Source of the DNA: Phocaeicola oris
Lineage (GTDB): Bacteria; Bacteroidota; Bacteroidia; Bacteroidales; Bacteroidaceae
Direction of reading: 5' to 3'
Length of the DNA: 54,096 nt
Assembly: GCF_021295095.1 (NCBI RefSeq)
Contig: NZ_JAJLQX010000021.1
Span: 1-54,096, forward strand
Below are positions 1 to 9,083 of this stretch, in pieces. Each line of letters opens with the position of its first letter. Positions within the stretch are counted from its first letter, which is position 1. The notes below the pieces were generated by a model. It was given only the letters and a program-made list of their open reading frames with translations, did no database searches and was not told where the DNA came from. The position numbers were made by a program, and so were the translations under genes.

Positions 1-123
1 AGGTTAATAAAAAGAAGTTCATAGATGGGTTCCTGAATATAAAAAAGTAGGCTGGAATTACCAGCCTACCAAATGTCCATTACTAAAACACGAGAGGTTT
101 TCAGCCTACCAAATGTCCATTAC
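1..123. repeat. Left-edge junction: 22-bp direct repeat plus 9-bp hairpin abutting a truncated susC
   Basis: A perfect 22-bp direct repeat occurs at 62-83 and 102-123. The first copy also forms the right arm of a perfect inverted repeat, GTAGGCTGG (47-55) and CCAGCCTAC (61-69), with a 5-nt loop. The second copy ends at the base where recognisable SusC sequence begins (PFFPTFSLGWR, codons from about 125). The susC frame stays open upstream to a TAA at 8-10, but residues encoded by 11-124 do not resemble a SusC protein. This looks like a recombination or insertion junction, or an assembly artefact at a contig edge; I cannot tell which. Confidence 0.6.
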
Positions 124-1369
124 GCCGTTTTTTCCAACATTTTCGTTAGGATGGAGAGTTTCGCAAGAGAAATTCTGGGAACCTTTATCTAATTTTATAA
201 GCGACTTTAAACTTAGAGGCTCATACGGATCATTGGGTAATCAAATTGTAAATAGCTATTATCCATACATTCTGACTTATAACATTGGAGAATTAAGTTA
301 TTTGTTTGATGGAAATAAGCAAATGTCAGTTTATGCACCTGGATTGGTCAGTGATAAATTGACATGGGAAACAGTAAAGCAATGGGACTTAGGAGTTAGT
401 TTCACTATGTTAAATAACCATTTAACTGGTGATTTTGATTACTACGTTCGCTCTACATATGACATGTTAACCAAATCAAAAACATTGCCATCCATATTGG
501 GAACTTCTGAACCTCAAATGAATGCGGCGGATTTAAAAACTAGAGGTTGGGAGTTATCTTTAACTTGGAACTCTTCTTTAGATTGTGGACTTAATCATAG
601 CACAGTATTTTCTTTATCAGATTATCAATCTGAAATAACAAAATATGACAATCCTACAAAAAACCTTTCTGACAGCTACTATGTTGGGAAAAAACTTGGA
701 GAATATTGGGGTTTTGTAACAGAAGGTTTATTTCAGACAGATGAAGAGGCTGCTTCTTGGGACCAGTCAAAAATAGTAGGTTATACTCAATATGCAGGTG
801 ATATTAAATTCGCAGATTTAGATGGTGATGGAAAAATAACAAGAGGAAAAAATACTGTTGACGATCCTGGTGATAGAAAGATTATAGGTAATTCAACACC
901 TCGTTATAATTTTGGTCTACGTGAAAATGTAGATTATAAAGGATTTGATCTTTCTATATTCTTTCAAGGGACGATGAAACGTGATCTTGTTTTATCAAAT
1001 AGCTTTTATCTATCCCATTATACGTCTGAATGGTCTGTGCCTCAAAAAATGAATTATAATTATTGGAGGATAGATAATAAGGATGCTTTTTATCCACGAG
1101 CAAGATTGAATGGGTCTGCCGTAACTGAAACTCAGAGTCGTTTTTTGGCTAATGGGGCTTATATTCGGTGTAAACAACTATCTCTCGGTTATACTATACC
1201 TAAAAGCATAACAGATAAAATGAAGATATCAAAACTTAGAGTTTATTTTAACGCTGAAAATCTTTTCGAATTCTCTAAGATGCCAGATTCCTTTGATCCT
1301 GAACAGAGTACGGCAAATGCTTATCCTTTTATGAGGGCATATTCTTTAGGAGCTAATTTAACATTTTGA
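113..1369 (+). CDS. SusC/RagA-type TonB-dependent outer-membrane receptor, C-terminal fragment
   Basis: This is the C-terminal part of a SusC-family TonB-dependent transporter, the outer-membrane barrel that imports oligosaccharides together with a SusD lipoprotein. Family signatures include FFPTFSLGWRVS near the start, FKLRGSYGSLGNQ, the calcium-like loop FADLDGDGKIT with GDRKIIGNSTPRYNFGL, and the final strands ending in LGANLTF. SusC proteins are usually about 1000 residues; here only about 418 remain. The signal peptide, carboxypeptidase-like domain, TonB box and plug are absent, so the ATG at 113 is not a genuine start. The partner susD starts 13 bp downstream. The fragment is probably non-functional unless the missing 5' part is restored by recombination or was lost in assembly. 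Confidence 0.85.
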   Translation: MSITPFFPTFSLGWRVSQEKFWEPLSNFISDFKLRGSYGSLGNQIVNSYYPYILTYNIGELSYLFDGNKQMSVYAPGLVSDKLTWETVKQWDLGVSFTMLNNHLTGDFDYYVRSTYDMLTKSKTLPSILGTSEPQMNAADLKTRGWELSLTWNSSLDCGLNHSTVFSLSDYQSEITKYDNPTKNLSDSYYVGKKLGEYWGFVTEGLFQTDEEAASWDQSKIVGYTQYAGDIKFADLDGDGKITRGKNTVDDPGDRKIIGNSTPRYNFGLRENVDYKGFDLSIFFQGTMKRDLVLSNSFYLSHYTSEWSVPQKMNYNYWRIDNKDAFYPRARLNGSAVTETQSRFLANGAYIRCKQLSLGYTIPKSITDKMKISKLRVYFNAENLFEFSKMPDSFDPEQSTANAYPFMRAYSLGANLTF

Positions 1370-1382
1370 TAATTATAAAACT

Positions 1383-3011
1383 ATGAATAAGTATATAATA
1401 ATAACAGTTGTCATTTCTTTCTTAGGGCTTATTTCCTGTAATGATGATTTTATGGAAAGGTATCCTAAAGATAAGATCAATGATGAAACATATTGGCATA
1501 CAGAAAGCGACTTAAAAAATTTTGCCAATCAATTTTATACAACATTAGATAATATGGATGTGTATTCAGTAGATGATAACTCAGATAATCAAGCAAATCG
1601 TTCTAAAAACTCATTTTCATGGAATGAATACACCATCCCTTCTTCTGGGGATGGATGGGGAAAAAGCGATTGGAGTAACATACGCAATTGCAATTACTTT
1701 TTAAGCCGTTACCATACCGTCAATGGACAGCAAAGTATTATAAACCAATATGTTGGAGAAGTTTATTTCTTTAAAGCTAAGTTTTATTATGAAAAAGTCC
1801 TTAGATATGGCGACGTACCTTGGTTAACTGAAGATTTGACTACGTCTTCTAAAGAATTACAAGAAAAACGTGATGATCGAAGTATTGTTATGGATTCTAT
1901 ATGTGCATGTTTAGATAATGCCATAAAATGGTTACCAGAAGATATGCGAGAAAGCAGATTAAGCAAATATGCAGCCTTAGCATTAAAATCAAGAGCATGC
2001 TTATTTGAAGGGACTTGGAGAAAATATCGTAATTTAGATCAATCTGAAAAGTTCTTAAAAAGAAGTATAGAAGCTTCTGAAGCAATAATAAATAGTGGGA
2101 AATTTGAATTATATCAAACTGGGGATGTAAAAGAAGATTATCATGCTTTGTTCAACCAACAAGATTATACGGACAATAAAGAAGCTATTTTCTTTGTTTC
2201 TTATATCACAGATAAAAGGATGAATAACCGCCCTAGAAGTGCAAGAGAAGCAGGTACAGGCATGACTAAAGATTTTGTTGAATCATTCCTTTGCAAAGAT
2301 GGACTACCAATCGAGTTAAGTAGCTTATACAAAGGAGATGCTAAATTTATGGACGAATTTGAAAATAGAGATCCGCGTCTGAAGCAGTGTGTTTATACTC
2401 CAGATCGGCCTATTGCGATTTTACCAGATGGTTCAAAAGAATACGAAAATTCTCCTGTCTTTAACAATATGACATTTACTGGATATCGCCTTTACAAATT
2501 GTATTCTCCTTTGTCAGAAGATAATGAGTACATAAAATGTACATTAGATGATCTGGTTTATCGCTATGGAGAAGTGCTATTAAACTATGCAGAAGCCAAA
2601 GCAGAATTAGGTGAATGTGATCAAACTGTATTGGATAAAACAATTAATAAATTGCGAGACCGCGTAGCTATGCCTCATATGAATGTTAATATTGATTTTA
2701 TAGATCCTAATTGGCCTGATTGGGAGGTTGGCGTATCCCCGTTGATTAATGAAATTCGTCGTGAACGTCGTGTAGAATTAGCTTGTGAAGGGTTACGTTG
2801 GAATGATTTATGTAGATGGAAAGCTGGAAAGTTGTTGGAAAATGTAAAATCATATTTAGGGGCAAGAGATCCAGAAACAGGGGAATATAGAATTTTATAT
2901 TCAGGAATGACTCGTGTTTGGAATGACCGGCTCTATTTGTACCCTATTCCAACAGATGAACTTACTTATAATCCAAATTTAAAACCTCAAAACCCAGGCT
3001 GGGAAAATTAA
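1383..3011 (+). CDS. SusD/RagB-family outer-membrane glycan-binding lipoprotein
   Basis: This SusD-like lipoprotein (542 residues) sits on the cell surface over a SusC barrel and captures glycan. A lipoprotein signal is visible (hydrophobic stretch, then LISC with the lipidated Cys at residue 19), followed by the typical start of the mature protein (NDDFMERYPKDKINDETYWHTESDL). The C-terminal SusD motifs are present: YRYGEVLLNYAEAKAELG, INEIRRERRVELACEGLRWNDLCRW and YPIPTDEL near the end. Length is normal. It lies 13 bp after the susC fragment and 1 bp before the fucosidase gene, so the three form one operon. The fucosidase suggests fucosylated host or dietary glycans as the target, but the binding specificity cannot be read from the sequence. 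Confidence 0.93.
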   Translation: MNKYIIITVVISFLGLISCNDDFMERYPKDKINDETYWHTESDLKNFANQFYTTLDNMDVYSVDDNSDNQANRSKNSFSWNEYTIPSSGDGWGKSDWSNIRNCNYFLSRYHTVNGQQSIINQYVGEVYFFKAKFYYEKVLRYGDVPWLTEDLTTSSKELQEKRDDRSIVMDSICACLDNAIKWLPEDMRESRLSKYAALALKSRACLFEGTWRKYRNLDQSEKFLKRSIEASEAIINSGKFELYQTGDVKEDYHALFNQQDYTDNKEAIFFVSYITDKRMNNRPRSAREAGTGMTKDFVESFLCKDGLPIELSSLYKGDAKFMDEFENRDPRLKQCVYTPDRPIAILPDGSKEYENSPVFNNMTFTGYRLYKLYSPLSEDNEYIKCTLDDLVYRYGEVLLNYAEAKAELGECDQTVLDKTINKLRDRVAMPHMNVNIDFIDPNWPDWEVGVSPLINEIRRERRVELACEGLRWNDLCRWKAGKLLENVKSYLGARDPETGEYRILYSGMTRVWNDRLYLYPIPTDELTYNPNLKPQNPGWEN

Positions 3012-3012
3012 T

Positions 3013-4395
3013 ATGAAAAAAAATACTATTTTTTATGTGATTGTCATATTTATAATACTTGGAGGATGGGGTTGTTCCAGCAAGAATCATAATTTTTCTG
3101 GAGTAGTAATTAAGCCCAATCTATTGCAACAAAAATGGGCGGATGCAGAAATTGGAGTATTAATTCATTTTGATATGCCTGTATACTATCCAGAATATAA
3201 TTGGCGTAAATGGGGTAATCATCCGAATGCATCCTCTTTCAACCCAACAGAATTAAATACAGACCAATGGATAGAAACCGCTTCAAAGTTAGGTGCAAAA
3301 TATGCAGTATTAGTCGCTAAACATGGGAGTGGCTTTTGCCTATGGCCAACAGAAGCTCATGGTTATAGCATTAAACATTCCCCATGGAAAAATGGTAATG
3401 GTGACATCGTAAAAGATTTCGTTAACTCATGCAAAAAAAATGGGATTAAGCCTGGAATATATGCCAGTACTACAGCCAATGGCTATTTGCATGTAGATAA
3501 TCCGGGATTAGTTCAAGAAGGTGCTCCCGTCACTCAAGAAGAATACAATGAAATTGTAAAAAAGCAACTTACAGAATTATGGACCAATTATGGTGAACTT
3601 TTTGAAATTTGGTTTGACGGGGGAGTACTATCTATGGAAAGAGGAGGAGCTGAGGTACTTCCATTGCTAAAAAAATTGCAGCCGAATGCTATTGCTTTTC
3701 AGGGTCCATATGGCTATCCTAATTTGGTCCGTTGGGTAGGCAATGAAGAAGGAGTTGCTCCTTATCCATGCTGGGCTACTGCTGATTCTACCACTTCTTC
3801 AGATGGGATTATGGCTATTAATGGGCTGAATGGTGACCCTTTCGCTCCTTTTTGGTGTCCTGGCGAGTCCGACTTCACTTTACGTTGGAACAAATCTTTC
3901 CAAGGCGGATGGTTCTGGCATGTAGGACAGGATAGCATGATATTTTCAGTAGATGAACTAATAAAAAAATATGAAACTAGCGTAGGACGGAATACAAATA
4001 TGCTGTTAGGAATAGTCATAGATAAAAGAGGTCTCGTCCCAGACGCAGATGTACAGCGGATAAAAGAATTTGGTGATGCAATAAGAGCTAAATATACCAA
4101 TCCTATAGCAGAAACTTCAGGAACTGGTAATGAATTTGTCCTTAATCTTTCAACTCCTACTACAATAGATCATTTAATTATTCAAGAGGATATCTCTCTA
4201 GGAGAACGAGTATTGAAATACAGAATTCAAGGGGAAAAAGACGGATCTTGGATTAACATGTGTACAGGTTCTTGTATCGGTCATAAACGGATAGAAACAT
4301 TTGCTCCTATTACGCTTAACCAAATACGCTTAATTATTGGGGAATCGAAAGCAACGCCTCAAATTAAAAGTTTTAGGGTTTTTGAAGCAGAATAA
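3013..4395 (+). CDS. GH29 alpha-L-fucosidase, lipoprotein
   Basis: Glycoside hydrolase family 29 alpha-L-fucosidase (460 residues), a retaining enzyme that removes terminal alpha-linked fucose. A lipoprotein signal ends at Cys21 (GGWGC). The catalytic barrel opens with QQKWADAEIGVLIHFDMPVYYPEYNW and AKYAVLVAKHGSGFCLWPT, both typical of GH29. The nucleophile is Asp202 in EIWFDGG. The acid/base residue is variable in the family and I did not assign it. From about residue 345 a galactose-binding-like (F5/8 type C) domain follows. It is the third gene of the susC-susD operon, separated by one base from susD, and is followed by a hairpin terminator. Lipid anchoring suggests action at the outer membrane. 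Subfamily (A or B) is not determined. Confidence 0.92.
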   Translation: MKKNTIFYVIVIFIILGGWGCSSKNHNFSGVVIKPNLLQQKWADAEIGVLIHFDMPVYYPEYNWRKWGNHPNASSFNPTELNTDQWIETASKLGAKYAVLVAKHGSGFCLWPTEAHGYSIKHSPWKNGNGDIVKDFVNSCKKNGIKPGIYASTTANGYLHVDNPGLVQEGAPVTQEEYNEIVKKQLTELWTNYGELFEIWFDGGVLSMERGGAEVLPLLKKLQPNAIAFQGPYGYPNLVRWVGNEEGVAPYPCWATADSTTSSDGIMAINGLNGDPFAPFWCPGESDFTLRWNKSFQGGWFWHVGQDSMIFSVDELIKKYETSVGRNTNMLLGIVIDKRGLVPDADVQRIKEFGDAIRAKYTNPIAETSGTGNEFVLNLSTPTTIDHLIIQEDISLGERVLKYRIQGEKDGSWINMCTGSCIGHKRIETFAPITLNQIRLIIGESKATPQIKSFRVFEAE

Positions 4396-4675
4396 AAGAT
4401 AATTTGATAAAAGTCCATTTCACCGAAAAGTTGTATTCGGATAACTTTTCGGTGATTATTTTTATAAGCCACAAAAGAATTCTCATGGCTCTTTTGAAAT
4501 TATACGCCATAGCTGCTAACATGACATTGATGGCATCTCCTTTCACGCCTTTATAAAAGTTGCGAAATAATCTGTAATCACTTTTAAGATGTCCTATGGT
4601 AGGCTCTATTCCTGTCCGTTTGCAAAATAACTTGTGCTTCTTTTTCTTTTGATAATATTGCTGTCCGCTAAACAT
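4373..4675 (-). pseudogene. C-terminal remnant of an IS5/IS1182-like DDE transposase
   Basis: The 100-residue reading frame matches only the C-terminal end of a DDE transposase. RTGIEPTIGHLKSDYRLFRNFYKGVKGDAINVMLAAMAYNFKRAM holds the conserved Glu region and the G(D/E)xIN-AAAxxNxKR signature of IS5/IS1182-type elements. The N-terminal DD part, about 300 residues, is missing and no convincing terminal inverted repeats are left. The frame runs into the 3' end of the fucosidase gene, so its last residues may not be original. It is an inactive insertion-sequence scar between the fucosidase operon and the GH13 gene. The exact IS group is uncertain. Confidence 0.75.
4421..4462 (+). terminator. Rho-independent terminator of the susC-susD-GH29 operon
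   Basis: A perfect 12-bp inverted repeat, CACCGAAAAGTT (4421-4432) and AACTTTTCGGTG (4443-4454), is followed by ATTATTTTTAT. It lies 26 bases after the fucosidase stop. It also overlaps the transposase remnant, so the hairpin may have come with the insertion sequence. Confidence 0.65.
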
Positions 4676-4689
4676 TGAGCAGCAATATA

Positions 4690-4733
4690 AGAATTAGGGC
4701 TGATACTTCGAGAGAAGTGTCAGCCCTAATTCT
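4690..4733 (-). terminator. Long hairpin, likely terminator of the GH13 gene
   Basis: Arms at 4690-4709 and 4714-4733 pair over 20 bp with one mismatch around a GAGA loop. It sits 36 bases beyond the GH13 stop codon. The T-tract on the minus strand is weak (CTTATATT), so it may act bidirectionally or by another mechanism. Confidence 0.55.
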
Positions 4734-4768
4734 TGATTAAGCGAAAAGTTTTACAGGACAACAATACT

Positions 4769-6652
<1,884 letters not shown>

Positions 6653-6655
6653 TTA

Positions 6656-6663
6656 CAAATATA
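6656..6663 (-). promoter_or_regulatory. Predicted -7 box of the GH13 gene
   Basis: TATATTTG on the minus strand matches the Bacteroides -7 consensus TAnnTTTG. Transcription would start near 6650, giving a leader of about 30 nt. No good -33 TTTG is visible at the expected spacing. Confidence 0.45.
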
Positions 6664-6829
6664 TAAAAACTTTGAATCGTCCATTCCTATTTGAAAGAAA
6701 ATATTAATGATGATAAAAGTTAATGAACTGATTATTAATAATCTAATAAATTCGTAATGGGAATAAAATATAAGTAAGAAAGAATGATTCCTTTTGAGAG
6801 TCAAGTTTTATTACCTTTTCTCTTTGTAC

Positions 6830-7426
6830 TTAATTCTTAAAGTAATATGGAGCATTCTTAGCTCCGGGATGGTTTAACATTCCGTTTTTGACACATTCTT
6901 TCAGAATTCGATAAGCGGTGGCATTGCTTAAGCCACATAACCCAACCAGTTCACGGCGTGTGATGTATAGGTGATTTTCTAAATACAGCTTAATATTGGA
7001 GATGATTTTCTTTTTGTCGGTAAAGACAGAGCGGTGCGAAAGGGCGGTAGGGACTTTTATAAAGTCACACTTCCTCATCTCGTCTTTCAACGACTTGGCA
7101 ACTTGGAATGTAATGCCGTTTGTTTCGATGCTTTCCGCTCTTATTTCATCCGTCCTGCTGACTTTTTTCGATTTCACACGAACGTGGAAACTGCCGATGT
7201 TATCTAATTTGACCGTATTTCCATCCATCAACCGTTCTTTCATCACAATACAAAGAGCCGTCAGGACACCTATCACATCAGCTTCGCTCATTGTACTTCT
7301 GCGTGCAATGAGTTGTGCCAATTCTTTCGTGTTGATTTCCCCATTTTTCACAAACTTAGCATTAAAAGTGCTCTGACCATCTTTTCTCAAGTCGGGAGAA
7401 GGATAAAAATCATAAAAAATACTCAT
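6830..7426 (-). CDS. HU-like DNA-binding protein with C-terminal helix-turn-helix
   Basis: A 198-residue protein of the Bacteroidales HU-like DNA-binding type. Residues about 1-125 resemble the long HU-related fold: IARRSTMSEADVIGVLTALCIVMKERLMDGNTVKLDNIGSFHVRVKSKKV holds the HU helix-helix-beta core and a GxF turn. The C-terminal 55 residues (LYITRRELVGLCGLSNATAYRILKECVKNGML) read as a helix-turn-helix, which suggests sequence-specific binding as well as architectural binding. Its leader region contains a 22-bp repeat array (7501-7588). It lies between the MFS sugar transporter and the GH13 gene on the same strand, but whether it regulates them cannot be seen. Confidence 0.78.
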   Translation of the reverse strand: MSIFYDFYPSPDLRKDGQSTFNAKFVKNGEINTKELAQLIARRSTMSEADVIGVLTALCIVMKERLMDGNTVKLDNIGSFHVRVKSKKVSRTDEIRAESIETNGITFQVAKSLKDEMRKCDFIKVPTALSHRSVFTDKKKIISNIKLYLENHLYITRRELVGLCGLSNATAYRILKECVKNGMLNHPGAKNAPYYFKN

Positions 7427-7500
7427 AAAATTAAATGATTTAGAAGTTAAATTAGTATTCTGATAAGGTTAACTTATCGGTTTTTCTTTGCAGACTAAAC

Positions 7501-7588
7501 AAATCACAATTGAGATTCGTACAAATCACAGTTGAGATTCGAGCACATCACAATTGAGATTCGAGCACATCACATCTGTGAATAGCTT
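7501..7588. repeat. 22-bp array E, four units
   Basis: Units run 7501-7522, 7523-7544, 7545-7566 and 7567-7588 with no spacers or indels. The first three share ATCACARTTGAGATTCG. The fourth diverges (TCACATCTGTGAATAGCTT) and its tail TGAATAGCT matches the first unit of array C at 45585, which ties this array to the others. It lies between a predicted promoter (7601-7608, -) and the HU-like gene, so it is probably part of that gene's 5' leader. Confidence 0.85.
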
Positions 7589-7600
7589 AGTTGTACTTAA

Positions 7601-7608
7601 CAAAGATA
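7601..7608 (-). promoter_or_regulatory. Predicted -7 box of the HU-like gene
   Basis: TATCTTTG on the minus strand fits TAnnTTTG. A start near 7594 would give a leader of about 165 nt containing all of array E. No clear -33 element was found. Confidence 0.4.
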
Positions 7609-7707
7609 CAAAATATTTATTGAAATGCCTAATTTCAGACTGGTATATACACAATTCCCCTTATCTTCTTTCTATGTTATTATAGAAATGAAGGCAAGGA
7701 GAATTAA

Positions 7708-9078
7708 TCATTGGATATCGTGTACTTTTTCTTTAATCAGACTTACACAGCATGCTCCAATGAAGAGTAAAATTCCTGCGATGACCAACATATTCACTTC
7801 GGGAGAAACCTGTCCGGTTTTGGTAAAGATGTGCAGGATGGAACCACCAAGTGCTGCGGCCACAATCTGAGGGATACAAATGGTACCGTTAAACAGACCA
7901 AGGTAAGTACCCATGTGTCCACCTGTTAAAGCATTGGTCAGAAGTGTAAAAGGAAGCGCGAGCATGGCCGCCCATGCACAGCCTATGAGCAGGAACGAAA
8001 CGAACAGGAGGTATTTGTTGTGGATGAAGAAAACAGATATAAACCCTATTCCCCCCAAAATAAGGCTGAGTGCATAAATAAGTTTCCGGTTTTTGAACTG
8101 TGGGATAGCGATAGCCCATAATACGGAACCGATGGCTTGAATGGCAAATAACATGCCGACCCAGTTTGCGGCATCTTGATATTCATTCGACTTGGTGTCA
8201 AGAACAATTCGCTGAACTCCGTTAACAAGTCTCTCTACTGTGGGAGCATCAAAAACATTGAGGGCGACACTGCCATTTGTGTAAGTCCACATGAACATGA
8301 AGGCAGCCCAGCAAAAGAATTGAACCAGTCCAACGGTCCAAAAAACCTTGGGTGCCTTTACCAGAAGTTTGAACACGTTTGATTTCTCTTGTTTTTCTTC
8401 GTGTTTAATGCCGTGATATTCTGCATATTCCTCAGGGGGATACTCTTTAACCTTTAAAGACGTGTAAATAACACAAAGGATGAGGATTAAAGCTCCGATG
8501 TAGAACGAATAAATTACAGAGTCGGGAACGACACCTTCGGGTGCCACATTCTTAATTCCTATGTACGCAAAGAAAAGCGGGAACAGATATCCTACTAAAC
8601 TACCGGCATTACACAAAAAACTTTGTATGGAATAGGCGAGTCCTTTTTGCTTTTCATTAACCATGTCTCCAACCATCATTTTAAATGGCTGCATCGCCAT
8701 ATTAATAGAGGTGTCAAGGAACATTAACGAGAATAATCCGAAGATCATTGCCGCACTTACTCCCATACCCAGGCTTCCTGCATTTGGAAGCAGGCACATT
8801 ACTAATACGGCAATGAGTGCTCCTATGAACAAATAAGGAATTCTCCGGCCGAAACGTGTCCATGTTTTATCGCTAAGTACTCCGATAATAGGTTGAACGA
8901 TGATACCCGCCAAAGGAGGAAGTATCCAGAAATAGCTTAAATTATGCGGGTCAGCCCCTAACGTGGAGAATATACGGCTAATGTTGGCACTCTGTAAAGC
9001 GTAAGCGATTTGTACACCAAAAAAGCCGAAGCTAATATTCCATAGCTGCCAAAAACTTTTATCAGGAATTTGTTTCAT
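7708..9078 (-). CDS. MFS/GPH-type sugar (maltose/glucose) transporter
   Basis: Inner-membrane transporter of about 456 residues with roughly twelve hydrophobic segments. It resembles the maltose/sucrose cation symporter branch of the MFS: N-terminal FWQLWNISFGFFGVQIAYALQSANISRIFSTLGA, the loop GVLSDKTWTRFGRRIPYLFIGA (MFS motif A, DxxxxRxGRR), and later AWAAMLALPFTLLTNAL. It probably imports maltose or short maltodextrins released by the GH13 enzyme. The frame can start at a TTG (9087) that overlaps the malQ stop by 4 bases; I prefer the ATG at 9078, three codons further in, preceded by a purine-rich stretch. It is translationally close-coupled to malQ upstream. Confidence 0.88.
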   Translation of the reverse strand: MKQIPDKSFWQLWNISFGFFGVQIAYALQSANISRIFSTLGADPHNLSYFWILPPLAGIIVQPIIGVLSDKTWTRFGRRIPYLFIGALIAVLVMCLLPNAGSLGMGVSAAMIFGLFSLMFLDTSINMAMQPFKMMVGDMVNEKQKGLAYSIQSFLCNAGSLVGYLFPLFFAYIGIKNVAPEGVVPDSVIYSFYIGALILILCVIYTSLKVKEYPPEEYAEYHGIKHEEKQEKSNVFKLLVKAPKVFWTVGLVQFFCWAAFMFMWTYTNGSVALNVFDAPTVERLVNGVQRIVLDTKSNEYQDAANWVGMLFAIQAIGSVLWAIAIPQFKNRKLIYALSLILGGIGFISVFFIHNKYLLFVSFLLIGCAWAAMLALPFTLLTNALTGGHMGTYLGLFNGTICIPQIVAAALGGSILHIFTKTGQVSPEVNMLVIAGILLFIGACCVSLIKEKVHDIQ

Positions 9079-9083
9079 GGTAA

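Noticed and set aside
4396-4768. GTCC-bounded ends (about 4413 and 4757) as the termini of the transposase remnant
   Set aside because: Only four bases match between the two ends, and the transposase is missing its N-terminal part, so boundaries cannot be supported.
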